Assembly: GCA_964357355.1 (NCBI GenBank)
Contig: CAYHKY010000073.1
Coordinates: 1-6,263 of the forward strand
Reading direction: 5' to 3'
Source of the DNA: CAYHKY01 sp964357355
Lineage (GTDB): Bacteria; Patescibacteriota; Microgenomatia; UBA10105
DNA length: 6,263 nt
Part shown: positions 1 to 5,590 of the stretch, piece after piece
Numbering within the stretch: the first letter of the stretch is position 1
How the letters are laid out: each line of letters opens with the position of its first letter
Program-made: the position numbers and the translations under genes
The notes under the pieces: generated by a model
Told to the model about the DNA's origin: nothing
Database searches by the model: none
The model's input: the letters and a program-made list of their open reading frames with translations, nothing else

Positions 1-2
1 TT

Positions 3-221
3 TCCGCAGTTTTTAATTTTAAAAACAAGGACTAACATGTCAAAATAAAATACCGAGGTGACAACCAGACACATTGGTCGACGCACCATAAATCCTGGAA
101 AATAATCTTTAAGGATCCACCCTATTTTCAAAATGAAAAAGAATTAAACCTCATAATCCCCCAACACCGAGGGTTCCTGGACGAAGCCCTAAGCAAACAC
201 GTTTCCCGGAAACTGGGCCTC
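3..221 (+). pseudogene. 5' part of the CotH-like gene, interrupted by an in-frame TAA at 33-35
   Basis: This is the upstream continuation of the frame used by the CotH-like gene at 222-1304. Bases 36-221 are fully open and encode 62 residues, including HVKIKYRGDNQTHW and later HHKSWKIIF and EKELNLIIPQ. These fit the N-terminal part of CotH domains, where an RG-containing strand is followed by a KKSW/KKSY-like strand and then a short strand before the lobe helix. Before the stop the same frame reads SAVFNFKNKD (3-32), which also looks like a continuation. The TAA lies in a stretch where, as I remember the family, relatives often carry an aromatic residue, so a TAC or TAT to TAA change would explain it. 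There is no ATG, GTG or TTG in this frame between the stop and 222. The reading of this stretch as coding is strong; whether the stop is real or an error cannot be told from the sequence. Confidence 0.75.
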
Positions 222-1304
222 ATGACCCAAACGGACGGATTCGTGTTTTTGACTTTAAACGGCGAGGACGTCGGCCTCTATTACCAAGTCGAACAAATCG
301 GCAAAGATTTCCTGGAACGGAATCAAAAAGCGGAAGGCAACCTGTATGCTGACCGGTTTGGGGATGTGGCATGGAGCACCAGGTTGGACCTAATTAATCA
401 AGTAGCCGACTGGAAAAAAATCGCCGCGTCGCCTGACTCGCCCGAAAACGATTATTCGGATCTGAAATATCTACTTGAAAAAATCGCCACAAACCCAACC
501 CAAGGGTGGGATAAATTGCTGGGGCAAATCGTAAACAAAGATGCGTTTCTGGCATGGAACGCACATGCCATCCTCATGGGCGGTACGCACCAGGACAACA
601 TCCATAACCTGAAATTATATATGAATCCGGTAAACGGCAAAACCGAATTTATCCCTGATGACGAACGTTTCGACGGAGAGATCAATAAATTAAATTCAGC
701 GTGCCAAACTTTGGATTTTTCGTACAATCAATTTTTTGACACCCTGCTTGCCCAACCGGAGTGGTTACTTGAACGAAATAAAATTGTCTGGAACTATGTG
801 GCAAATCCGGAAATGATTGCCGAAGACTACGCTTTTTTTGATAATTTATATGAAACTTCAAAAAATGCCTACCGGCGCGGATCACGCTATTCAAGCGTTT
901 TGCAATTTGAGTTTGCCTCCAGGAACACCCTGAAATTACTTCAAGAACGTTACCAACTGCTAAAAAATATGCTTAGCGACCCGCCTCGGCCGAGGGTGAC
1001 TGCCGCAAGGAAACCAGACCTGATGCAAATCACCGTGAAGACAGCCGGTTTTACGGGATTTATGATCGAAAAAGTTGCCGCTGTCGATGGGAAAAATAAA
1101 AATGAATTCGCTCAAACAAAAGTAAATATCAGGATACTTCCCCAACTCGTAAAGACTGAGGGCAATTTCTGTAACTCATATAAATCAGAGGAGCACTCCT
1201 TCACCTTGCCCTTATGCGCCGATTGTCAAGACAAAGAACTCATCTTGGACATCAAAAATTTGACGACCGGGCAATCTGTCTTACCTGAAATCAGTTATGA
1301 ATAA
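222..1304 (+). CDS. CotH-family protein kinase-like protein, N-terminally truncated
   Basis: The 360-residue product belongs to the CotH family, atypical kinases known from Bacillus spore coats (where CotH phosphorylates coat proteins) and found widely in other bacteria. Visible family marks are the LNGEDVGLYYQVEQ strand (residues 12-25) followed by KDFLERN, the catalytic-loop-like GTHQDNIHN (121-129, candidate catalytic Asp125 with Asn129), and FIPDDERFD (143-151), where Asp147 sits at the metal-binding position. The spacing of 22 residues between the two Asp is close to the 23 I recall for B. subtilis CotH. Most relatives have Trp just before the second Asp (PWD); here it is Asp (PDD). The C-terminal part (about 260-360) looks like a beta-rich extra domain and has two CxxC-like cysteines near residue 340. 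ATG222 is only the first available start: family sequence continues upstream past a stop (see 3-221), so a protein from here would lack the first strands of the kinase lobe. It overlaps the next gene by 8 bases, suggesting co-transcription. Confidence 0.8.
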   Translation: MTQTDGFVFLTLNGEDVGLYYQVEQIGKDFLERNQKAEGNLYADRFGDVAWSTRLDLINQVADWKKIAASPDSPENDYSDLKYLLEKIATNPTQGWDKLLGQIVNKDAFLAWNAHAILMGGTHQDNIHNLKLYMNPVNGKTEFIPDDERFDGEINKLNSACQTLDFSYNQFFDTLLAQPEWLLERNKIVWNYVANPEMIAEDYAFFDNLYETSKNAYRRGSRYSSVLQFEFASRNTLKLLQERYQLLKNMLSDPPRPRVTAARKPDLMQITVKTAGFTGFMIEKVAAVDGKNKNEFAQTKVNIRILPQLVKTEGNFCNSYKSEEHSFTLPLCADCQDKELILDIKNLTTGQSVLPEISYE

Positions 1305-2403
1305 ATCATTGCGCAGAAAATTTTTGGGTGGAATTATCGGAACAGTATTTAAGTTTCTGGCGGTGAACCTGGCACTGGGAATTTTTTTCGCGGATTTATT
1401 TCTACTCTTTGGCTTGCCGGCGTTTATCCAAAAAGCCAAGCAGGAGTTATATAAAGTTACCCAAAAAAAAGCATATCCCAAACCGGTTGACGACCGGACA
1501 GAGATCGAAAACCAAATTGTCGTAAATGAAATCCACCCTCTGAGGGGCGACTCTAAATCCTGCGCCGATAGCGGAAACAAAATTACGTTGGGACCGGGAA
1601 TTGTGAAGATTTCAACTACGCTTATTATCGGGGAGGATTGCCCGCTCACTATACTCCCGGCAACGACGCTCGAATTTTCTCCCAAAACATCACTCATAAC
1701 CTACAGTCAGGTAACGGCTATCGGCACGCCGAATTCACCGATCATATTTACTGCCGCAAACCCGCAAATTCCCTGGGGTGTATTTGCAGTCATATCGGCC
1801 CCGCAAAAAAGCGTTTTTTCAGGAGTCACTGTCGAAAACGGCAGTTTCGCCCATATAAACGGCATCTCCGCAACCGGCGCCTTATCTCTCCATGACTCAG
1901 ACGCAAAAATTGACAATTCTGTATTTCGTTTTAACAGGGGCGATGATGGGCTAAACGTCAAATACGCAACCTTATCGATCTACGAATCGGTTTTTGCCAA
2001 TAATGATTTTGACGGCCTCGACGTGGCCGCGGGGTCGGGTGATATCACCAACAATCAATTCTTGGAAAACGGAAACGATGCGCTTGATATTTCATTTTCC
2101 GCGGTAAAAATTTTCAAAAACCGGGTCAATGCCTCCGGCGACAAATGTATCAGTGTCGGCGAAAATTCAAAACCGGTAATTGCAGAAAACTATCTTGAGA
2201 GTTGCCAAACAGGCATCGCGGTCAAAGATTCGTCTGTTGCCGAAATAATAAATAATTCACTGGTTAAAAATGAAGTGGCAATCAATGTCTACAACAAAAA
2301 GGGGATTTTTGCGGGAGGACGGGCGCTACTTGAAAAAAACAATTTTGCCGGAAATGCAAAAGACACCCAAAAAGATGCGCTGTCTGATATCGTCAACCGT
2401 TAA
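1297..2403 (+). CDS. membrane-anchored right-handed parallel beta-helix protein
   Basis: The 368-residue protein begins with a basic NKSLRRK stretch and a long hydrophobic segment (about residues 11-44), probably a signal anchor leaving the rest outside the membrane. Residues 95-165 resemble the entry part of beta-helix proteins of the NosD/PbH1 type (PGIVKISTTLIIGEDCPLTI, then GTPNSPIIFTA and WGVFAV). From about 196 to 335 there are stacked coils with an exact 22-residue period: the hydrophobic positions of DGLNV, DGLDV, DALDI, KCISV, TGIAV and VAINV fall at 219, 241, 263, 285, 307 and 329. Asn-containing turns (SVFANN, NQFLEN, NSLVKN) recur in between. Such folds occur in polysaccharide lyases, carbohydrate binders and surface adhesins; I see no clear catalytic set, so binding or structural roles are as likely as enzyme activity. 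The start overlaps the CotH-like gene in ATGAATAA with no Shine-Dalgarno sequence, which suggests translational coupling. The 3' end overlaps the convergent glycosyltransferase gene by 11 bases. Confidence 0.85.
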   Translation: MNKSLRRKFLGGIIGTVFKFLAVNLALGIFFADLFLLFGLPAFIQKAKQELYKVTQKKAYPKPVDDRTEIENQIVVNEIHPLRGDSKSCADSGNKITLGPGIVKISTTLIIGEDCPLTILPATTLEFSPKTSLITYSQVTAIGTPNSPIIFTAANPQIPWGVFAVISAPQKSVFSGVTVENGSFAHINGISATGALSLHDSDAKIDNSVFRFNRGDDGLNVKYATLSIYESVFANNDFDGLDVAAGSGDITNNQFLENGNDALDISFSAVKIFKNRVNASGDKCISVGENSKPVIAENYLESCQTGIAVKDSSVAEIINNSLVKNEVAINVYNKKGIFAGGRALLEKNNFAGNAKDTQKDALSDIVNR

Positions 2404-3562
2404 GTAGGTTTGAATATAAATTAATTAAATTCCAGGAAATTTTTTCGATTGCATAGGTCTTTCTTACAAATATCAAGTTTTTTCTGATTTCCGCTGTCCG
2501 TAATTTCGGTGAATCTATGATCCGGGAAATTTCCCGGGCTAAGATCTGCGGTTGATTTGGATTGATCAATATGCCATATCCACCTAAGACTTCAGGTACT
2601 GCTCCGCTGTCGGTGGCAACCACGGGAATACCGCATCCCATGGCTTCAATCAATATTCTGCCGAACTGTTCCTGCCAGACTACCCGGCCGTGCGCGTCCA
2701 ATAAATCCCCCGCCGCGTGCACTAAACAATCGGCGTTCCGGTAAACGTCCGGCAATTTTTCATACGGGATTCCGCCATCAAGAAATTCAACAAATCCGGA
2801 CAAATTTAATTTATGCACAAGTTGTTCTAAACGATTTCTATCGGCTCCTTCCCCACAGATAATCAGCTTGAATTTTTTGTTAAATTCGTTTTTAAGGAAA
2901 TGACATGCTGCAATTACTTCAGCAAAACCTTTTTCCGGTGTCAACCTACCCAGTGCCAGAATAGTAAAAACACCTTTTATTTTTTTATTTTTAGCTGGAG
3001 AAAATAATTTAACATCCAATGCCTGAGGAATTATGCTAATTTTTTTTCCGTCAACTCCTTCTTTGATTAAGACTTTTTTTGCAGCTTCTGTAATTGCCAC
3101 AAAATGATCGGCATTTTCCAAAACAAAGTATTTATGCCGTTTCATTATTGGCGTATCTTCGTGTATAAAAGGGAGGTTGTCATTGGCGGTGACTACAACC
3201 GGAATATTTTTTCCTCCCAATTTCTCTTTTTGGGAAAATCTTACGGTTTGATACGAACAGGCCAAATATGATTCGATCGTGGAAATAAGCGAAACACCCG
3301 AGAGCGCCTGATCCAATCCGTAGAGGTATTGCGTATCTCCAAGTATCAAGCGCAATAATTCAATACCGTACCGGCTGCTGCCTAACAAATCTCCGGGACA
3401 CCATAATTTGCTGACGGGAATCGGGAATCCGGGAGGAGGATATGGGTTGCCTTTTGAAGTGACCGCCAGCAAACTGAAATGCCTAAGAAGCGGCAGGTAA
3501 TATTGGATTTCGCAGGCATTTAATGAAGTCCCCCGGACGAGAGCGATCAGTTTTTTATGCAT
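2393..3562 (-). CDS. GT-B glycosyltransferase, GT4-like (Glycos_transf_1 domain)
   Basis: This 389-residue protein transfers a sugar from an activated donor, most likely a nucleotide sugar, to an unknown cytoplasmic acceptor. The C-terminal Rossmann domain is typical: LALGRLTPEKGF (202-213, with the Gly-Arg and Glu-Lys-Gly donor-side motifs), LIICGEGADRNRLEQL (233-248), and the E-x7-E motif EQFGRILIEAMGCGIPVVA (298-316, Glu298 and Glu306), followed by SGAVPEVL. The N-terminal half (1-180) is the acceptor-binding domain; it lacks the usual glycine-rich loop close to the N-terminus and is more divergent. The length of 389 is normal for the family. It is the last of four genes read leftwards, starting 9 bases after the methyltransferase stop. 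GGA lies about 15 bases before the ATG, too far for a good ribosome site. Its TGA stop lies inside the end of the beta-helix gene on the other strand. The partner methyltransferase points to a modified surface glycan or glycolipid. Confidence 0.92.
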   Translation of the reverse strand: MHKKLIALVRGTSLNACEIQYYLPLLRHFSLLAVTSKGNPYPPPGFPIPVSKLWCPGDLLGSSRYGIELLRLILGDTQYLYGLDQALSGVSLISTIESYLACSYQTVRFSQKEKLGGKNIPVVVTANDNLPFIHEDTPIMKRHKYFVLENADHFVAITEAAKKVLIKEGVDGKKISIIPQALDVKLFSPAKNKKIKGVFTILALGRLTPEKGFAEVIAACHFLKNEFNKKFKLIICGEGADRNRLEQLVHKLNLSGFVEFLDGGIPYEKLPDVYRNADCLVHAAGDLLDAHGRVVWQEQFGRILIEAMGCGIPVVATDSGAVPEVLGGYGILINPNQPQILAREISRIIDSPKLRTAEIRKNLIFVRKTYAIEKISWNLINLYSNLLNG

Positions 3563-3571
3563 ATTTTGAGA

Positions 3572-4402
3572 TTAAGGTCCTTTTTTTTGCCAATACACTC
3601 CGCCAACATGTGAGATAAAACGAATTTTTTCAAAAATTGAACCGCGCGACCGGAAATCCGTAACTGCCTGACGGCAAGCAGGGATCGTATAATAATCATC
3701 AATAATCACATATCCGCCCGGGGTTATTTTGGAATATAAATTGTCTAAAATATCCATGGTTGACTCGTACATGTCGCCGTCCGCACGAAGCAATGCTAAA
3801 TGTTTGATGGGCGCATTGGGTAATGTGTCCTTAAACCATCCCTTGAGAAATTTGACCCGCCGATCAAGCAAACCGTATTTTCGGAAATTATTTTTAACTT
3901 CATCAACAGCCACCGCCAGAAATCCGACTTGATGCAAATCACTGGTGGCGTCATGTGGAAAATTATGTTTATTTGGCGGCGGCAATCCAGCATATGAATC
4001 AGCTACCCAAACGGTGCGGTTTGTTTCCCCAAAGACTGTCAGTACGGCTTTCATGAAAATACTGGCGCCTCCCCGCCACACCCCTGCTTCGATCGTGTCG
4101 CCCGGGATTTTTTTCCGGATAATATCCCTAAGGCAGAATTCAATCACATCCAGGCCTTTGATACCGATCATCGTATGTGCAAAAGCAGGCCAGTCGCTAC
4201 CTATTGCTCTCTCCTTTTTGACAAATGGTTTCCTGTATGTCAACTGCAAATTCCACCTTTTCAAAAAATTGGCTACCTGCAGGCCACCTATTTTTTGCAG
4301 CGCCAAAGCAGCGCCTGTTTCAAACTCGCCGTAAATGTAATTGGTCAAAACCAATTTCAGCAAATTGAGGTAATAATCTTTAGGGAATTTTTTGTTGGTC
4401 AT
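3572..4402 (-). CDS. TylF/MycF-family O-methyltransferase
   Basis: The 276-residue protein matches the TylF/MycF family (macrocin O-methyltransferase type), metal-dependent SAM enzymes that methylate sugar hydroxyls in antibiotics and surface polysaccharides. Family marks in order are EAGVWRGG (105-112, SAM-binding loop), WVADSYAGLP (132-141, acidic residue Asp135 for the SAM ribose), LLRADGDMYEST (204-215), GGYVIIDDYYT (229-239, Asp235-Asp236, expected metal ligands together with an Asp of the DGD segment), and CRQAV (243-247). All key residues are present and the length is normal, so the enzyme is probably active. It follows the sortase gene after 21 bases and precedes the glycosyltransferase by 9 bases, which suggests one transcript and one pathway with that glycosyltransferase. 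No Shine-Dalgarno sequence is seen before the ATG. The exact sugar and position methylated cannot be inferred. Confidence 0.92.
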   Translation of the reverse strand: MTNKKFPKDYYLNLLKLVLTNYIYGEFETGAALALQKIGGLQVANFLKRWNLQLTYRKPFVKKERAIGSDWPAFAHTMIGIKGLDVIEFCLRDIIRKKIPGDTIEAGVWRGGASIFMKAVLTVFGETNRTVWVADSYAGLPPPNKHNFPHDATSDLHQVGFLAVAVDEVKNNFRKYGLLDRRVKFLKGWFKDTLPNAPIKHLALLRADGDMYESTMDILDNLYSKITPGGYVIIDDYYTIPACRQAVTDFRSRGSIFEKIRFISHVGGVYWQKKGP

Positions 4403-4423
4403 CTGTTTTGAGGTTATTCTAAC

Positions 4424-5023
4424 TTAAATCCGGGGCAGCGCAACAACCACTAACCGTTTCTGGTCAAATGTGCCGTCACAGGTATACAGCGTCAACCGAT
4501 CGCCGCCCGCAAGTATCGCATTTACGTCCCGGGGTGAAACGCTCTGCTTTTCGGAAACAATATAATGATACTCCCGCCCCTCATGGGAAACATCAATCTG
4601 TGCTCCCACTTGTAATTTGTTGAGTGAGCCGAAAAGGCCTTTTCGGTTGTGGGCATAAAGGATGACGTTGCCTTTTCCGGGTTCGGCTGACGTAGCCAGC
4701 CATGAAGCCTGTGTCTCAAACAGTGTCCAGCTGTCTCCTGTTATAGTCGCTTCTGCGACTCCGAGAGTCAGATCAAGTGCGGGGAAAGCAATTTGAGTCG
4801 GGGCCTTCCTGGATACTGAATTTGCGGGCATTTCGGGAACCGTGTCTCCCAGGGGCGTAAGTGTGGTTTTTTCAGTTTCAGAGGCAAGAACAGGGAATCT
4901 GGCTAAAATGCCGCTAATTGCCCAATTTATTCCCGGATAAATCCGCAACACGAAGGCTGCAACCAGTACCGCCACCAGCAAAATAAATACTCCCTGCAGC
5001 AGCGCTTCATTCGCCCTCGTCAT
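4424..5023 (-). CDS. sortase-family transpeptidase
   Basis: The 199-residue protein is a sortase: a membrane-bound cysteine transpeptidase that cuts a sorting signal in a surface protein and joins it to an envelope acceptor or to another protein. A single N-terminal hydrophobic helix (about residues 9-29) would anchor it with the catalytic domain outside. The catalytic set is complete: His125 in GNVILYAHNR (118-127), Cys182 in LTLYTCDG (177-184), and Arg190 in KRLVVVA (189-195). The LTLYTC form and short size resemble class D/E-like sortases, but I cannot fix the class. Residues 45-75 form a flexible linker. Its start overlaps the end of the upstream small secreted-protein gene by 17 bases, suggesting coupled translation; no Shine-Dalgarno sequence is seen. 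No canonical LPXTG protein is encoded in this window, so the substrate is either the small upstream protein through an unusual motif, or encoded elsewhere. Confidence 0.92.
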   Translation of the reverse strand: MTRANEALLQGVFILLVAVLVAAFVLRIYPGINWAISGILARFPVLASETEKTTLTPLGDTVPEMPANSVSRKAPTQIAFPALDLTLGVAEATITGDSWTLFETQASWLATSAEPGKGNVILYAHNRKGLFGSLNKLQVGAQIDVSHEGREYHYIVSEKQSVSPRDVNAILAGGDRLTLYTCDGTFDQKRLVVVALPRI

Positions 5024-5378
5024 ATTTGGCCCGCGCCAGTTTTATGCCTACCAACATGACGAAAATTCCCAGGCTTCCGGAAATTATGAAACGCGCCGCG
5101 TCGCGGCCGGCGCTCGTTGAACCCAAAACTGTCGCACTCCCTAAGACCGCACTTTTTGTAGATTCATCTGTGCCGCCGGTACCGGCTGTTTGGGGAGCAG
5201 CCGAAGGAGCAGCCGAATTTACCGGAGTTGCCGCAGGTGAGGTAGTGGGTGTAGGTGTTGGTGAACTGATAACCATTGGTGAACCGGCAGGTGTAGCGCT
5301 GGGGGTCGCCTCTTGGGCGAACACATTACCCGTCAATACCGGTGCGAGTACGAAAAATAGTAATAAACGGTATTTCAT
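5007..5378 (-). CDS. small secreted Ser/Thr/Pro/Ala-rich protein with C-terminal membrane helix, sortase neighbour
   Basis: I do not recognise a family for this 123-residue protein, but its architecture is clear. Residues 1-21 form a signal peptide (basic KYR, hydrophobic LLLFFVLAPVLTG, cleavage after NVFA before QE). Residues 22-75 are low-complexity Ser/Thr/Pro/Ala-rich sequence, as in wall-spanning stalks or O-glycosylated linkers. Residues 97-115 form a membrane helix (FIISGSLGIFVMLVGIKLA), followed by a short tail RAKYDEGE. The order helix plus basic residues at the C-terminus resembles a cell-wall sorting signal, but there is no LPXTG; before the helix stands a doubled VLGS (78-81 and 84-87) followed by TSAG. 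It overlaps the sortase gene by 17 bases, so the two are almost certainly expressed together. It may be the sortase substrate or an accessory anchor; neither is shown. It is the first gene of the leftward four-gene group, after a palindrome-rich spacer. Confidence 0.8.
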   Translation of the reverse strand: MKYRLLLFFVLAPVLTGNVFAQEATPSATPAGSPMVISSPTPTPTTSPAATPVNSAAPSAAPQTAGTGGTDESTKSAVLGSATVLGSTSAGRDAARFIISGSLGIFVMLVGIKLARAKYDEGE

Positions 5379-5400
5379 TACGTATATTCAGGTTACTTTA
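5379..5400 (-). promoter_or_regulatory. short leader without Shine-Dalgarno before the small secreted-protein gene
   Basis: The 22 bases before the ATG at 5378 read, on the minus strand, as an A/T-rich leader (CCTGAATATACGTA just before ATG) with no AGGAGG-like sequence. Combined with the candidate promoter at 5390-5419, the transcript would start only a few bases before the ATG, so translation from a very short or leaderless mRNA is possible. This is inference from sequence appearance only. Confidence 0.25.
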
Positions 5401-5419
5401 TTGATAACACTTTCGTCAA
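5390..5419 (-). promoter_or_regulatory. candidate sigma70-type promoter for the leftward sortase/glycan gene group
   Basis: On the minus strand TTGACG (bases 5414-5419) matches the -35 consensus in five of six positions, and TAACCT (5390-5395) is a weak -10 at an 18-base spacing. Transcription would begin around 5383, just before the ATG at 5378. The -10 is poor, so this is only a candidate; its position between the palindromes and the first gene of the group is the main support. Confidence 0.3.
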
Positions 5420-5421
5420 GT

Positions 5422-5463
5422 TTTTACCTTGCAATCCGTCAGCTGACGGATTTAAAGGTAAGA
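5422..5463. repeat. long near-perfect palindrome with a perfect 20-bp core
   Basis: The core 5433-5452 is a perfect palindrome (arm AATCCGTCAG and its complement, no loop). Outside two mismatched pairs, a further seven pairs match perfectly (TTACCTT at 5424-5430 with AAGGTAA at 5455-5461), giving 17 of 19 pairs. There is no T-run after it on either strand, so it is not a canonical intrinsic terminator. It lies just upstream of the candidate promoter for the leftward genes. It could be a repeated intergenic element, a protein-binding operator or an RNA hairpin. Confidence 0.85.
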
Positions 5464-5471
5464 TCAAACTG

Positions 5472-5532
5472 TATACCCATCTTGCTGGTTTGTCCCGATT
5501 TAATCGGGACTAAAGCAGCTTAGAGGGGTATA
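5472..5532. repeat. nested inverted repeat: outer TATACCC/GGGTATA stem around an inner hairpin
   Basis: The inner hairpin 5484-5519 has perfect nine-base arms GTCCCGATT (5492-5500) and AATCGGGAC (5502-5510) around a single T, extended by GCTGGTTT against AAAGCAGC with one mismatch and one bulge. It is enclosed by a seven-base perfect pair, TATACCC (5472-5478) and GGGTATA (5526-5532). The whole 61 bases could fold as one long interrupted stem. I see no target-site duplication and no open reading frame, so a mobile origin is unproven; a structured RNA or a dispersed genomic palindrome are alternatives. Confidence 0.75.
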
Positions 5533-5538
5533 TGGCCG

Positions 5539-5559
5539 CCTGCCTGCCGGCGAGGCAGG
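5539..5559. repeat. GC-rich inverted repeat CCTGCCT ... AGGCAGG
   Basis: Perfect seven-base arms (5539-5545 and 5553-5559) flank a seven-base GCCGGCG loop that itself holds the palindrome GCCGGC. It starts about 30 bases beyond the stop of the rightmost gene on the minus strand, where a transcript end would be expected, but no T-run follows it. GC-rich hairpins of this CCTGCC/GGCAGG kind are, as I remember, frequent between genes in Patescibacteria genomes. Confidence 0.65.
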
Positions 5560-5590
5560 GAACAAATTCAAGTATGCAGACTATATCAAT

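Larger units (their letters stand above)
5379..5590. other. 212-base intergenic spacer dense in palindromes
   Basis: This is the only sizeable gap between genes here. It lies between the stop of the membrane-protein gene and the start of the small secreted-protein gene, both on the minus strand. It contains three separate inverted-repeat elements (5422-5463, 5472-5532, 5539-5559) and a weak promoter candidate. I found no convincing small gene in it: the plus-strand open frame that runs through part of it is antisense to the low-complexity gene and looks incidental. Confidence 0.7.

Noticed and set aside
37..48. ATG at 37-39 as a start for the CotH-like gene
   Set aside because: It is in another frame and reads only Met-Ser-Lys before a TAA at 46-48.
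452..1145. Minus-strand open frames within the CotH-like gene
   Set aside because: They are antisense shadows with no family-like sequence, while the plus strand shows clear CotH motifs.
1281..1961. Minus- and plus-strand alternative frames inside the beta-helix gene
   Set aside because: The beta-helix frame has a membrane anchor and regular repeats; the others show low-quality composition and no recognisable domain.
3729..4411. Plus-strand open frames opposite the TylF-type gene
   Set aside because: The minus-strand product has the full set of TylF/MycF motifs; the plus-strand frames are incidental.
5492..5510. Integron attC-like recombination site
   Set aside because: The hairpin lacks the conserved GTTRRRY and RYYYAAC core sites, and there is no integrase or gene cassette pattern.
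5026..5523. Plus-strand 165-residue open frame opposite the small secreted-protein gene
   Set aside because: Its Val/Gly/Ala-rich sequence is what the complement of Pro/Thr/Ser codons gives, and it runs through the palindromes; the minus-strand protein has a proper signal peptide and membrane helix.
5484..5559. Intrinsic terminator for the rightmost gene
   Set aside because: The hairpins are convincing but none is followed by a run of T on the minus strand, so a standard intrinsic terminator is not supported.
5379..5590. CRISPR array or tRNA in the spacer
   Set aside because: The repeats are three different palindromes, not spaced direct repeats, and no cloverleaf or conserved tRNA arms can be drawn.
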